Assembly (NCBI RefSeq): GCF_002834385.1
Contig: NZ_PITQ01000001.1
Location: 992,001 to 1,056,000, forward strand
Direction of reading: 5' to 3'
From: Rahnella sp. AA
Lineage (GTDB): Bacteria; Pseudomonadota; Gammaproteobacteria; Enterobacterales; Enterobacteriaceae
Length of the DNA: 64,000 nt
In this document: positions 31,606-40,959 of the stretch, one piece after another
Layout of the letters: each line of letters begins with the position of its first letter
How positions within the stretch are numbered: position 1 is the first letter of the stretch
Translations under genes and position numbers: made by a program
Notes under the pieces: generated by a model
The model's input: only the letters and a program-made list of their open reading frames with translations
What the model was told of the DNA's origin: nothing
Databases searched by the model: none

Positions 31606-31732
31606 GCTTGCCCTTCTCCAGTCACGCTGCTTCTGCGTTGGCTGCCTCACTCACTCCGGTCACTTACTTCAGTAAGCTCCCGGAGATTCGCGTCGTTGCC
31701 GCCTTGCTGCAACGCGACTGGCTTTGGGCATA
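31606..31732. repeat. ERIC element between nagB and nagA
   Basis: About 127 bp with the conserved ERIC core GCGTTGGCTG, CGGTCACTTACTTCAGTAAG and the closing TGCTGCAACGCGAC...GGGCATA. The central inverted repeat CACTTACTTCAGTAAG is as in enterobacterial ERIC sequences. It is transcribed as part of the nagBA message and would form a long hairpin there; ends are approximate. Confidence 0.85.
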
Positions 31733-31739
31733 AATTTTG

Positions 31740-32540
31740 TTAAAGGTTTTTCATATTTTCCGCTTCTAACTCGCGGAAATATTTAACAGTTTTGACTTTC
31801 AGTTCCATGGTGGACGGCTCGTCACACACCATAACGGCTTTTGCGTGCAATTGCAGGCAGCTGATGGTCCACATGTGGTTAATGTTGCCTTCGACGGCGG
31901 CTTCAAGTGCCTGCGCCTTCGCGTGGCTTGTCACCAAAATCATCACTTCTTCTGCATCCAGCAGTGTGCCTACGCCAACGGTCAGGGCGTATTTTGGCAC
32001 CTGAGAGACGTCATTGTCGAAGAAACGGGAGTTAGCGATGCGGGTTTCGTGTGTCAGGGTTTTGATACGGGTGCGTGAAGCCAGTGAAGATGCCGGTTCG
32101 TTGAAGGCAATGTGCCCGTCGTTGCCCACGCCACCCATGAACAGGTGAATTTTACCGTAAGACTTAATTTTTGCTTCGTACTGACGGCATTCTTCGTTGA
32201 CGTCTGGTGCATTCCCGTTCAGTAAGTTGATGTTTTCACGGGGAATATCTACATGATCAAAGAAATTTTTATACATGAAAGTATGATAGCTTTCAGGGTG
32301 TTCCTGCGGTAAGCCAACATATTCGTCCATGTTGAAAGTCACCACGTTCTTGAAGCTAACCTGGCCTGCTTTATGCATGGCGATTAAATGTTTGTAAGCT
32401 TCGAGTGGGGTGCCGCCGGTAGGTAAGCCCAAAATGAACGGGCGGTCGGCAGTGGGGTTGAAAGCGTTGATACGCTCAACGATATGACGTGCAGCCCATT
32501 TGCCAACTTCAGTGGTGGTGTTTAAAGGAATTAGTCTCAT
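31740..32540 (-). CDS. nagB: Glucosamine-6-phosphate deaminase
   Basis: NagB turns glucosamine-6-P into fructose-6-P and ammonia, feeding glycolysis. The 266-residue protein matches E. coli NagB nearly throughout, including the active-site [22 protein letters not shown] and the allosteric-site residues near the C-terminus. The ATG at 32540 is used; the preceding GTG codon is in frame but not conserved. First gene of nagBACD, divergent from nagE. Confidence 0.97.
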   Translation of the reverse strand: MRLIPLNTTTEVGKWAARHIVERINAFNPTADRPFILGLPTGGTPLEAYKHLIAMHKAGQVSFKNVVTFNMDEYVGLPQEHPESYHTFMYKNFFDHVDIPRENINLLNGNAPDVNEECRQYEAKIKSYGKIHLFMGGVGNDGHIAFNEPASSLASRTRIKTLTHETRIANSRFFDNDVSQVPKYALTVGVGTLLDAEEVMILVTSHAKAQALEAAVEGNINHMWTISCLQLHAKAVMVCDEPSTMELKVKTVKYFRELEAENMKNL

Positions 32541-32579
32541 CACGTACCTCTAGTTTCAGAATATTGAATATACTGTTGA

Positions 32580-32701
32580 TATCCTTTGTCCTTGACCTTG
32601 CAGGGCGTTGGCTGCTCTCGTTCACCCGAATCACTTACCTGCGTAAGCTCATCGGGATTTACTCGATTGCCGTCTTCCTGCAACGTCAATAACTGCGGAT
32701 A
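32580..32701. repeat. ERIC element in the nagB leader
   Basis: 122 bp bounded by TATCC and GGATA, with GCGTTGGCTGCTCTCGTTCA, the core CACTTACCTGCGTAAG and CTTCCTGCAACGTC. It diverges more from the ERIC consensus than the copy between nagB and nagA. It lies 40 bp upstream of the nagB start, so it is probably within the 5' untranslated region. Confidence 0.85.
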
Positions 32702-32756
32702 CACGTAGTCAAAGTAAAAACTAAGTTCGTCAGTTCAAAGGCGGTCTTGTTAAGCG

Positions 32757-32776
32757 TAAACCACCGAGGTGGTTTA
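32757..32776. repeat. 20-bp perfect palindrome in the nagB-nagE control region
   Basis: TAAACCACCGAGGTGGTTTA is a perfect inverted repeat, located between the ERIC copy and the predicted nagB NagC site. It could be an operator or an early hairpin in the nagB leader. No factor is recognised. Confidence 0.5.
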
Positions 32777-32799
32777 TGACTGGCACAATGCCGTCTAGA

Positions 32800-32825
32800 T
32801 TTTTTTAATGATAAAATAAGTTTTG
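32800..32825. promoter_or_regulatory. Candidate NagC operator on the nagB side
   Basis: On the minus strand this reads ACTTATTTTATCATTAAAAA, resembling the AT-rich NagC box of the E. coli nagB promoter. Its centre is about 90 bp from the nagE-side box, the spacing that in E. coli allows NagC to form a repression loop. Confidence 0.5.
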
Positions 32826-32864
32826 TGTCTTGACCAGTCTGATGGCATGTTATGACCTCTTTTT

Positions 32865-32880
32865 GGTGATAATTATCACA
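32865..32880. promoter_or_regulatory. CRP site between nagB and nagE
   Basis: GGTGA-TAATTA-TCACA agrees with the CRP consensus TGTGA-N6-TCACA in nine of ten positions and lies between the two NagC boxes, as in E. coli where CRP activates both directions. Confidence 0.7.
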
Positions 32881-32890
32881 AAAAGAGAGG

Positions 32891-32914
32891 TTTTAATTTG
32901 CGATACGAAATAAT
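32891..32914. promoter_or_regulatory. Candidate NagC operator on the nagE side
   Basis: TTTAATTTGCGATACGAAAT followed by AAT has the form of NagC boxes (AT-rich flanks around a TTGCGATACGAA-like core). It lies about 130 bp upstream of nagE. Confidence 0.55.
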
Positions 32915-33040
32915 CTTTTTACACTCGCAGTGCTGTTGGTTAAAAGTGCAGTTGGTTAAATCGGAACGGTAAATGTAAAGGTAGTAACCATACTAATTAA
33001 ACTACTTAGGTGATTCGCCTGACGGCGGATAGGGGGAAAT

Positions 33041-34987
33041 GTGAATATTCTTGGATTCTTTCAGCGTTTAGGCAGAGCGCTTCAGCTGCCGATAGCCGTA
33101 TTGCCGGTCGCTGCTTTATTGCTGCGTTTCGGTCAGCCAGATCTACTTAACATGCCTTTCATCGCACAAGCGGGTGGCGGGATCTTCGATAACCTGGCCC
33201 TGATTTTTGCCATTGGCGTGGCATCAAGCTGGTCTAAAGACAGCGCAGGTGCTGCTGCATTAGCGGGCGGTATTGGCTATTTCATCCTGACGAAGGCAAT
33301 GATTACCATCAACCCGGCCGTCAACATGGGCGTTCTGGCAGGTATCATCACCGGTCTGGTCGGCGGTATGGTTTACAACCGCTGGTCTGATATCAAACTT
33401 CCTGATTTCCTGAGCTTCTTCGGTGGGAAACGTTTCGTTCCTATCGCAACGGGCTTCTTCTGTCTGATTCTGGCCGCGATCTTCGGTTACGTCTGGCCTC
33501 CTGTGCAGGATGCAATCCGCGCCGGTGGTGAGTGGATCGTAGGCGCAGGCGCATTCGGTGCGGGTATCTTCGGTTTCGTAAACCGTTTGCTGATCCCAAC
33601 CGGTCTGCATCAGGTGCTGAACACCATCGCATGGTTCCAGATTGGTGATTTCACCAACGCAGCAGGCACAGTATTCCATGGCGACATCAACCGCTTCTAC
33701 GCAGGTGATGGCACCGCAGGGATGTTCATGTCCGGCTTCTTCCCAATCATGATGTTTGGTCTGCCAGGCGCAGCGTGCGCAATGTACTTCGCAGCACCTA
33801 AAGAACGTCGTCCATTGGTGGGCGGTATGCTGGTCTCCGTTGCGGTGACTGCATTCCTGACCGGTGTGACTGAGCCGTTAGAATTCCTGTTCATGTTCCT
33901 TGCCCCATTGTTGTATTTAGTCCACGCCATCCTGACCGGGATCAGCCTGTACGTTGCCACCGCGCTGGGTATCCACGCCGGCTTCTCCTTCTCTGCGGGT
34001 GCGATTGACTATGCGTTGATGTACAACCTGCCAGCGGCAAGTAAAAACGTCTGGATGTTGCTGGTGATGGGCGTTGTATTCTTCGTCATCTACTTCGTAC
34101 TGTTCAGCGTGATTATCCGCATGTTCAACCTGAAAACGCCGGGCCGTGAAGACGACGCCGAGCATATCGGTGAGCCGGAAGCAAACAGCAATACCGAAGA
34201 AGGCCTGAACCAGCTGGCGGCAAGCTACATCAGCGCACTGGGCGGTTCTGATAACTTCAAAGGGATTGATGCCTGTATCACCCGTCTGCGTCTGAATGTG
34301 AAAGATGCCGGTACTGTTGATGATGCTGCCTGTAAACGTCTGGGGGCGTCCGGTATTGTTCGCCTGAACAAACAAAGCATTCAGGTTATTGTCGGTGCAA
34401 AAGCAGAATCTCTGGCTGATGCAATGAAGAAAGTGATGGCGCGCGGCCCGGTTGCCGCAGGCAGCGCAACCGCGCCAGTGACCGCCAAAGCGGTGCCACA
34501 GGCGGTGCCGAACAGCGTTAAAGCGGTCGTTGAAACACTGGTTGCGCCGGTTACCGGTGACATCGTGGCGCTGGATCAGGTGCCAGATGAAGCCTTCGCC
34601 AGCAAAGCCGTCGGCGACGGCGTGGCAATTCGTCCGACGGATAAAACCGTCGTGGCACCGGCTGCGGGTACCGTGGTAAAAATCTTCAATACCAACCATG
34701 CGTTCTGCCTGGAAACCACTTCCGGCGCTGAAATCGTGGTGCACATGGGCATCGACACGGTCACGCTCAACGGTCAGGGCTTCACCCGACTGGTCGAAGA
34801 AGGCGCGACGGTTGCTGCCGGTCAGCCTGTACTGGAACTTGATCTGGCTTATCTGAACGCTAACGCGCGCTCAATGATTAGCCCGGTTGTGGTCAGCAAC
34901 ATCGATGATTACACCGGTGTGATTTCACTGGCCAGCGGTTCAGTCGTAGCCGGTCAGACCAAACTGTTTGAGATTCAGGGTAAATAA
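33041..34987 (+). CDS. nagE: PTS N-acetylglucosamine transporter, EIICBA
   Basis: NagE brings in and phosphorylates GlcNAc. The 648-residue protein has an N-terminal EIIC membrane domain (to about 365), an EIIB domain with the phosphorylated cysteine in IDACITRLRLNV, an Ala/Val-rich linker, and a C-terminal EIIA domain with the phospho-histidine in IVVHMGIDTV. The start codon is GTG at 33041 with AGGGGG ahead, giving MNILGFFQRLGRALQLP as in E. coli. Confidence 0.97.
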   Translation: MNILGFFQRLGRALQLPIAVLPVAALLLRFGQPDLLNMPFIAQAGGGIFDNLALIFAIGVASSWSKDSAGAAALAGGIGYFILTKAMITINPAVNMGVLAGIITGLVGGMVYNRWSDIKLPDFLSFFGGKRFVPIATGFFCLILAAIFGYVWPPVQDAIRAGGEWIVGAGAFGAGIFGFVNRLLIPTGLHQVLNTIAWFQIGDFTNAAGTVFHGDINRFYAGDGTAGMFMSGFFPIMMFGLPGAACAMYFAAPKERRPLVGGMLVSVAVTAFLTGVTEPLEFLFMFLAPLLYLVHAILTGISLYVATALGIHAGFSFSAGAIDYALMYNLPAASKNVWMLLVMGVVFFVIYFVLFSVIIRMFNLKTPGREDDAEHIGEPEANSNTEEGLNQLAASYISALGGSDNFKGIDACITRLRLNVKDAGTVDDAACKRLGASGIVRLNKQSIQVIVGAKAESLADAMKKVMARGPVAAGSATAPVTAKAVPQAVPNSVKAVVETLVAPVTGDIVALDQVPDEAFASKAVGDGVAIRPTDKTVVAPAAGTVVKIFNTNHAFCLETTSGAEIVVHMGIDTVTLNGQGFTRLVEEGATVAAGQPVLELDLAYLNANARSMISPVVVSNIDDYTGVISLASGSVVAGQTKLFEIQGK

Positions 34988-35022
34988 TTTCCTGACGCCG
35001 ATTCAGTTGAGTTAAGTCTTAG

Positions 35023-35052
35023 CGGGAAGAGAGCAATCTCTTCCCGTTTTTT
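35023..35052 (+). terminator. Terminator after nagE
   Basis: CGGGAAGAGA-GCAA-TCTCTTCCCG, a perfect ten-base-pair stem followed by TTTTTT, 36 bp after the nagE stop. Confidence 0.92.
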
Positions 35053-35178
35053 ATTGTTTACGGACACGCGGTATGCAGATAACCACGATTTTATGCAACT
35101 AACGGTTGTTTCCCGACGTGGCTTGTTGGAACATAACAGGTTATCTGTAGAGTCAATGTTGCGTAGAGGAATTGCACA

Positions 35179-36849
35179 ATGAGTGAGGCTGAAGCCCGCC
35201 CAACAAATTTTATCCGTCAGATTATTGATGAAGATCTGGCGACCGGGAAACACAATACCGTTCATACCCGTTTCCCGCCCGAGCCTAATGGTTATCTGCA
35301 TATCGGCCATGCGAAGTCTATCTGCCTGAACTTCGGTATTGCGCAAGACTATCAGGGGCAGTGCAACCTGCGTTTTGACGATACCAACCCGGCAAAAGAA
35401 GACATCGAATTCGTTGAGTCGATCAAACACGACGTCCAGTGGTTAGGTTTCGGCTGGAGCGGTGATATTCACTATTCTTCCGACTACTTCGATCAACTGC
35501 ACGGTTACGCGCTGGAGCTGATCAATAAAGGTCTGGCTTACGTTGACGAACTGTCTCCGGATGAAATCCGCGAATACCGTGGCTCGCTGACATCTCCGGG
35601 CAAGAACAGCCCGTACCGCGATCGCAGCGTAGAAGAAAACATCGCGCTGTTCGAAAAAATGCGCAGCGGCGAATTCGCTGAAGGCGCGGCGTGTCTGCGT
35701 GCAAAAATCGATATGGCGTCGCCATTCTTCGTTATGCGCGATCCGGTTCTCTACCGTATTAAATTTGCGGAACACCATCAGACCGGCAAAAAATGGTGCA
35801 TCTATCCGATGTATGATTTCACCCACTGCATTTCCGATGCGCTGGAAGGGATCACCCATTCGCTGTGTACGCTGGAATTCCAGGACAATCGCCGTCTGTA
35901 CGACTGGGTTCTCGACAACATCACGATCCCATGCCACCCGCGTCAGTACGAATTCTCCCGTCTGAATCTCGAATATTCCATCATGTCCAAGCGTAAGCTG
36001 AACCTGCTGGTGACGGATAAAATCGTGGAAGGCTGGGACGACCCGCGTATGCCGACCGTTTCTGGTCTGCGTCGCCGTGGCTATACCGCCGCTTCTATTC
36101 GTGAATTCTGCCGCCGTATCGGCGTAACAAAACAGGATAACAACGTCGAAATGATGGCGCTGGAGTCTTGTATTCGTGATGATCTGAACGAAAACGCACC
36201 GCGCGCCATGGCTGTCATCAATCCGGTTAAAGTGATCATTGAGAACTTTACCGGTGATGACGTGCAGATGGTGAAAATGCCTAATCATCCGAGCAAACCG
36301 GAGATGGGTACACGTGAAGTGCCGTTCACCCGTGAGATTTATATCGATCAGGCCGATTTCCGCGAAGAAGCGAACAAACAGTACAAACGTCTGGTGCTGG
36401 GCAAAGAAGTTCGTCTGCGCAATGCGTATGTCATCAAAGCTGAACGCATTGAGAAAGATGCCGAAGGTAATGTGACAACGATCTTCTGCTCATACGACAT
36501 CGAAACGCTGAGCAAAGATCCTGCCGATGGCCGCAAGGTGAAAGGTGTGATCCACTGGGTTTCCGCTACTGAAGGCAAACCGGCGGAATTCCGTCTGTAT
36601 GACCGTCTGTTCAGCGTGGCAAACCCGGGCCAGGCAGAAGACTTCCTGACCACGATCAACCCGGAATCCCTGGTGATCGCGCACGGTTTCGTTGAGCCTT
36701 CTCTGGTGGCTGCTCAGGCTGAAATCAGCCTGCAGTTCGAACGTGAAGGTTACTTCTGTGCTGACAGCCGCTATTCCAGCGCTGAAAATCTGGTCTTCAA
36801 CCGTACCGTTGGCTTGCGTGATACCTGGGAATCAAAACCCGTCGCGTAA
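35179..36849 (+). CDS. glnS: Glutaminyl-tRNA synthetase
   Basis: A class I synthetase of 556 residues. The HIGH motif is in [12 protein letters not shown] near residue 37 and the KMSKS equivalent is IMSKRK. The catalytic core is followed by the two-barrel anticodon-binding domain. A typical nagE-glnS order is kept. Confidence 0.97.
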   Translation: MSEAEARPTNFIRQIIDEDLATGKHNTVHTRFPPEPNGYLHIGHAKSICLNFGIAQDYQGQCNLRFDDTNPAKEDIEFVESIKHDVQWLGFGWSGDIHYSSDYFDQLHGYALELINKGLAYVDELSPDEIREYRGSLTSPGKNSPYRDRSVEENIALFEKMRSGEFAEGAACLRAKIDMASPFFVMRDPVLYRIKFAEHHQTGKKWCIYPMYDFTHCISDALEGITHSLCTLEFQDNRRLYDWVLDNITIPCHPRQYEFSRLNLEYSIMSKRKLNLLVTDKIVEGWDDPRMPTVSGLRRRGYTAASIREFCRRIGVTKQDNNVEMMALESCIRDDLNENAPRAMAVINPVKVIIENFTGDDVQMVKMPNHPSKPEMGTREVPFTREIYIDQADFREEANKQYKRLVLGKEVRLRNAYVIKAERIEKDAEGNVTTIFCSYDIETLSKDPADGRKVKGVIHWVSATEGKPAEFRLYDRLFSVANPGQAEDFLTTINPESLVIAHGFVEPSLVAAQAEISLQFEREGYFCADSRYSSAENLVFNRTVGLRDTWESKPVA

Positions 36850-36870
36850 TTCACCGATGAATGATTGCTA

Positions 36871-36894
36871 AACGCAGCTCCGGCTGCGTTTTTT
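36871..36894 (+). terminator. Terminator after glnS
   Basis: ACGCAGC-TCCG-GCTGCGT with TTTTT after it, 22 bp past the stop codon. Confidence 0.9.
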
Positions 36895-37264
36895 ATGTCA
36901 GAAATTCACGTAATTTTCTTTTTCATCGCGAATTAATGCATTTTTCATGTTTACTTTTTAGGACCTTCCTTTCCGAATATCAGAGTGCTGAAACGTTTAA
37001 ACCAAGACAGTTTTTACTTAATTATCTGTTTTAGTTATCGATTACCAGAGTCCACTGATTTAATCCTTCGTATTCCTCGTTTGTTACACTTTTTCATCTT
37101 TATGTGCACTTTGTCATACTTCAGCTACCAGGGTTTAATTACTCATTGATAATTCGCGTCGCGAAAAATACTCTTGATCCTGCTTTATACGGTTACGCCT
37201 CTGGCGGCCGCTTTTAATACCCGTTTGGGTTTTGCACGTTTTTTAGTCAAAATGAGGAATTTCT
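36895..37264. promoter_or_regulatory. Control region of chiPQ
   Basis: A 370-bp region without a gene. It holds a NagC-box-like AT-rich site around a TTCATCGCGAATTAA core (36914-36937) and a weak CRP-like site TGTGC-ACTTTG-TCATA (37103-37118). In E. coli chiPQ is under NagC and CRP and its leader is silenced by the sRNA ChiX; I could not confirm a ChiX pairing site here. Confidence 0.4.
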
Positions 37265-38728
37265 ATGCATAAGCACCTTAACAGGGGCAGGGGATCGGCT
37301 TACCTGAAACCTGTGATGTACACGCTGGCTGGCACTTTGTTGGGCGGCGGAATGATGTTCCCTGAAGAGGCCAGAGCGGCTGGCTTTATTGATGATTCGA
37401 CACTGACCGGTGGTGTGTATTACTGGCAGCGCGAACGCGACCGCAAAGATTTGAACAAAACGAAAGAAGAAACCCGCCCTGACGGCACAAAAGTCACGGT
37501 GAATAACCCCGATTACGATAAATATGCCACCAACCTTTCGCACTCGACCGCTAACCTGAATCTCGATTTCTCCTCCGGCTACGCCTGGGATATGTTCGGT
37601 ATCGACGTCGCCGCATTTACCGCGATCGAATTAGCCGAAGCCAGCGACAGCGGCCACCCGAACGAAATCGCGTTCTCCTCCAAAAACCATGCGTATGACG
37701 AAGACTACTCCGGCGATAAAGGCGGCGTCAGCCTCTACAAAGCCGCCGGTAAATTCAAATACGGCGGATTCTGGGGTCATGCCGGTTACATTCAGCCCAC
37801 CGGACAAACGCTGATCGCCCCGCACTGGAGCTTTATGCCGGGTACCTATCGCGGTGCCGAAGCCGGGTATAAACATGATTTTGGCGATCCGGGCGAGCTG
37901 AGTTTCTCCTACATGTGGGCGGATGAATACAAATCGCCGTGGCATCTGGAAATGGATGATTTCCGTCAGAACGACAAGAAAACCGGTGTTTCCTATATTC
38001 ACTCGCTGGGTGCGAAATACGACTTCAAAAATGATCTCGTGCTGGAAGCGGCTTTCGGTCAGGCTGAAAGTTACGTCGATCAGTACTTCGCCAAAGCGTC
38101 GTACAAAATTGATCTGATGGGCAATCCGCTCACTACCAGCTACCAGTTCTACGGCGCCGAAGATCGTATCAGCAACCAGAACGATCCGAATAGCCTGTAT
38201 GACGGTTTAGCCTGGTTGCAGGCACTGACTTTCGGTTACACCACTGGCCAGTTCAACTGGCGTCTGGAAGGGACGATGGTCAAAGCTGAGGGGAATCAGG
38301 GGTATTTTTTACAGCGCATGACCCCGACGTATTCTTCTTCAAACGGACGTCTTGATGTGTGGTGGGATAACCGTTCTGACTTCAACGCCAACGGCGAAAA
38401 AGCGGTTTACGCTGGTGTGTTATACGATCTGGCAAAATGGGATCTGCCGGGCTTCGCAGTGGGCGGTTCTTATGTTTACGCGTGGGATGCCAAACCGAGT
38501 ACCAATCCAATCTATGATCAGAGCCAGCGCCTGAAAGAAAGTGCCTGGAGCCTTGATGCGCTGTACACCATTCAGGAAGGTCGCGCGAAAGGTACGCTGT
38601 TCAAACTGCATTACACCCAGTACGACAACCACTCGGATATCCCGAGCTGGGGCGGCGGTTACGGCAACATTTTCCAAGATGAAAAAGACGTGAAATTCAT
38701 CGTTATCGCTCCATTCACTATTTTCTGA
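37265..38728 (+). CDS. chiP: Chitoporin ChiP (OprD-family porin)
   Basis: An outer-membrane channel for chito-oligosaccharides. The 487-residue protein has a signal peptide ending near residue 39 (EEARAAG), then a beta-barrel rich in aromatic and Gly residues and ending in the outer-membrane sorting signature with terminal Phe ([10 protein letters not shown]). Length and OprD-type pattern match E. coli ChiP (YbfM). It is followed by chiQ after 13 bp, close to the nag genes that use the imported sugar. Confidence 0.93.
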   Translation: MHKHLNRGRGSAYLKPVMYTLAGTLLGGGMMFPEEARAAGFIDDSTLTGGVYYWQRERDRKDLNKTKEETRPDGTKVTVNNPDYDKYATNLSHSTANLNLDFSSGYAWDMFGIDVAAFTAIELAEASDSGHPNEIAFSSKNHAYDEDYSGDKGGVSLYKAAGKFKYGGFWGHAGYIQPTGQTLIAPHWSFMPGTYRGAEAGYKHDFGDPGELSFSYMWADEYKSPWHLEMDDFRQNDKKTGVSYIHSLGAKYDFKNDLVLEAAFGQAESYVDQYFAKASYKIDLMGNPLTTSYQFYGAEDRISNQNDPNSLYDGLAWLQALTFGYTTGQFNWRLEGTMVKAEGNQGYFLQRMTPTYSSSNGRLDVWWDNRSDFNANGEKAVYAGVLYDLAKWDLPGFAVGGSYVYAWDAKPSTNPIYDQSQRLKESAWSLDALYTIQEGRAKGTLFKLHYTQYDNHSDIPSWGGGYGNIFQDEKDVKFIVIAPFTIF

Positions 38729-38741
38729 GGACACTAAACCG

Positions 38742-39083
38742 ATGAATAAATTACTGATGATGGTCGGGACTTCCCTGTTGCTGGCAGGTTGTGCACCAAC
38801 GGCTACGCAAACCGAAAATGCGAAACTGCGTCAGGCGTACAGCAACTGCATCATAAAAGCAGAAGGCTCGCCGGACAAAGTGGCGTCGTGCCAGACCATT
38901 CTTGATGTTCTGAAACAGGAACAGGAGCACAAGCAGTTTGCCGAGCAGGAAACCGTGCGTGTTGTGGATTATCAGCGCTGTCTGACTGCGCGTAAAACCG
39001 GCGATGGCCAGGCTTTCGCGGCAGACTGCGGCAAAATCTGGCAGGAAATTCGTTCTAACAATTCGCCAAAGCCAACCAATTAA
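38742..39083 (+). CDS. chiQ: ChiQ/YbfN family lipoprotein
   Basis: A 113-residue lipoprotein with signal MNKLLMMVGTSLLLAGC, lipidated at Cys17. Several further cysteines (NCIIKAEG, SCQTI, RCLT, DCGKIW) suggest disulfides. In E. coli the gene is co-transcribed with chiP; its role is unknown. Confidence 0.88.
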   Translation: MNKLLMMVGTSLLLAGCAPTATQTENAKLRQAYSNCIIKAEGSPDKVASCQTILDVLKQEQEHKQFAEQETVRVVDYQRCLTARKTGDGQAFAADCGKIWQEIRSNNSPKPTN

Positions 39084-39135
39084 CAGGACGTGAACACTGA
39101 ATTCAGATTTTGGCTCCTGATATAAAGAAACAACA

Positions 39136-39157
39136 AACCCCGGCTTGCCGGGGTTTT
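39136..39157 (+). terminator. Terminator after chiQ
   Basis: AACCCCGG-CTTG-CCGGGGTT followed by TTG, about 50 bp after the stop codon of chiQ. The T tract is short. Confidence 0.75.
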
Positions 39158-39188
39158 GCGTTTTAACTCTCCGCCTGAATCGAAGACA

Positions 39189-39211
39189 TAAAAAAACCGC
39201 CTTTCAGCGGT
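39189..39211 (-). terminator. Terminator after fur
   Basis: ACCGC-TGAAAG-GCGGT on the minus strand followed by a run of six T; 26 bp after the fur stop. Confidence 0.8.
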
Positions 39212-39237
39212 TAATTTATTCAGACTGACCGTGCAGA

Positions 39238-39693
39238 TTACTGCGCAGGTTTATCATTATGCAAAGATTCATCTTCGCGACAATCACCTGTTTCACAGTG
39301 GCCGTACAAGTACAGGCTGTGGTTGGTCAGTTTGATACCGTGTTTCTTCGCAATCTCACGCTGACGGCCTTCAATGTATTCGTCGCGGAATTCAATAACG
39401 CGGCCGCAATCGAGGCAGATCAGGTGATCATGGTGATGTTGCTGAGTCAGTTCGAAAACAGATTTCCCGCCTTCGAAGTTATGACGGGTAACGATACCGG
39501 CATCATCAAACTGGTTCAGTACGCGGTAAACCGTCGCCAGGCCAATTTCTTCACCCATATCAATCAGTTGTTTGTACAGATCTTCCGCACTAACGTGATG
39601 ACCTTCCGGCGCTTGCAGCACTTCCAGGATTTTGAGGCGCGGAAGCGTGACTTTTAAGCCGGCTTTCTTCAGTGCGGTGTTGTTGTCAGTCAT
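39238..39693 (-). CDS. fur: Ferric uptake regulator Fur
   Basis: The main iron-responsive repressor. The 151-residue protein has the winged-helix domain (PRLKILEVLQ, GLATVYRVLNQFDDAG), the dimerisation domain with the metal-binding HHHDHLICLDCG segment including Cys93 and Cys96, and a second cysteine pair (CETGDC). It matches E. coli Fur over nearly all positions. Fur and fldA are adjacent, as in E. coli. Confidence 0.98.
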   Translation of the reverse strand: MTDNNTALKKAGLKVTLPRLKILEVLQAPEGHHVSAEDLYKQLIDMGEEIGLATVYRVLNQFDDAGIVTRHNFEGGKSVFELTQQHHHDHLICLDCGRVIEFRDEYIEGRQREIAKKHGIKLTNHSLYLYGHCETGDCREDESLHNDKPAQ

Positions 39694-40010
39694 GCGGATT
39701 CAGTCCTGTTACTATGTGCTAATCAAGTTGAGGCATGCAGCCTGTGGCATCGGCGGCACAAAAATTTGTCGTTTAAGGATTCTTCGCTTAAGGGAAGTGT
39801 ACCAATTCCCAAAAACGACAGCCTGTTAATAAAGATCACAAAATGCCTGTCACATTCGATAATGCAACGACTTGATCGATAGAAAAAACAGATGAACTCA
39901 GTGTACCTTGATACCACCGAAAGTTACAATTTTGTAGCGGTTAAATTGTTAATTTCAGTAATAGTTTGGCCCTTCAATTGTAGAATAAATCCTCAGGGCC
40001 AACAGGGTTT
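39694..40010. promoter_or_regulatory. Leader and promoter region of fur
   Basis: A 317-bp stretch between fldA and fur. It ends with the fur ribosome site AACAGGAC nine bases before the ATG. No convincing upstream coding ORF or Fur box was found by eye. It must also hold the end of fldA transcription; a GGGCC-containing hairpin near 39968-40000 is a weak candidate. Confidence 0.4.
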
Positions 40011-40538
40011 TTAGCCAATAATTTCTGAAAGGCTCAGTTCTTCTTTAATCTGTTTGACCCATGCGTCAACACGTTCGTTGGTCAGCTCAGGCTGACGATC
40101 TTCGTCAATTGCCAGCCCGATGAAGTGTTTATCATCTGCCAGACCTTTTGATGCTTCAAAGTGATAGCCTTCGGTTGGCCAGTGTCCAACAATCACTGCA
40201 CCGCGTGGCTCAATGATGTCACGCACGGTACCCAGCGCATCACAGAAGTATTCGGCATAGTCTTCCTGGTCGCCACAGCCAAACAGCGCGACCAGCTTAC
40301 CGTCGAAATCTATCTCTTCCAGCGTCGGGAAAAAGTCGTCCCAGTCACACTGCGCTTCGCCGTAATACCAGGTTGGAATTCCGATCAGCAAAATGTCGAA
40401 TTTTTCCAGATCCTCTTTGCTGCTCTTCGCAATGTCATGCACCTCTGCAACATCTTTACCCAATTGCTTTTGGATCATTTTCGCGATGTTTTCGGTGTTA
40501 CCTGTATCGGATCCAAAGAAGATACCCACTACGGCCAT
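40011..40538 (-). CDS. fldA: Flavodoxin 1
   Basis: FldA is an FMN electron carrier used by biotin synthase, MetH reactivation, IspG/IspH and pyruvate-formate lyase activation. The 175-residue protein has the FMN phosphate loop GSDTGNTENIA at the N-terminus and the isoalloxazine loops around PTWYYGEAQ and GCGDQEDYAEYF. The ATG at 40538 matches E. coli; the longer frame upstream is not conserved. Confidence 0.97.
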   Translation of the reverse strand: MAVVGIFFGSDTGNTENIAKMIQKQLGKDVAEVHDIAKSSKEDLEKFDILLIGIPTWYYGEAQCDWDDFFPTLEEIDFDGKLVALFGCGDQEDYAEYFCDALGTVRDIIEPRGAVIVGHWPTEGYHFEASKGLADDKHFIGLAIDEDRQPELTNERVDAWVKQIKEELSLSEIIG

Positions 40539-40775
40539 AAGATTACCTAACCTCTTGTTCTCAATGAAGTGCTCTGCATTGCAGGCAATAATAACGCAGA
40601 TGATAGCAAACTCGCGAGGCGGAGAATATGTTTCAGCTCGCCTTCTTAACTGGTGGATAAGTTTATCGGGCAATCTTTTTAAGTGTTATCGCCTTCGTGT
40701 GCTTTCAGTTGCATTGCATTAACCACAAACTTATTGAGGTCAAAAGCAAAATTAAGAAATATGTTCTCACAATAC

Positions 40776-40802
40776 TAAATTTTGAGAATAACCCGCCGAT
40801 AG
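40776..40802 (+). promoter_or_regulatory. Sigma-28 (FliA) promoter of the chemoreceptor gene
   Basis: TAAATTTT-N11-GCCGATAG agrees with the flagellar sigma consensus TAAAGTTT-N11-GCCGATAA in seven of eight positions in each half, with the exact 11-base spacer. It lies about 158 bp upstream of the chemoreceptor start. The rest of the 421-bp gap (40539-40959) holds the fldA promoter on the other strand and no other gene. Confidence 0.85.
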
Positions 40803-40959
40803 ATGATGCGAGAGGAATCTCAACATAATAAAGAAATCGATGCCCGGAGAGGTGTTCAAACATGTCCGGGGGCAAAAGCCTGCCGGCTACCTGTCTTGAT
40901 TCTCCGCATCCCCGTCAATCCTCAGACCAGAAACAGTTCTGTTTCGAGAGAGGCATACC

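Noticed and set aside
33917-34744. 275-codon minus-strand frame opposite nagE
   Set aside because: Antisense shadow of nagE EIIB/EIIA; His/Asn/Arg-rich composition typical of reversed coding sequence.
39723-39917. 64-codon frame upstream of fur, considered as a uof-like leader peptide
   Set aside because: It ends about 30 bp before the fur start without coupling, has no good ribosome site, and I could not match it to E. coli Uof.
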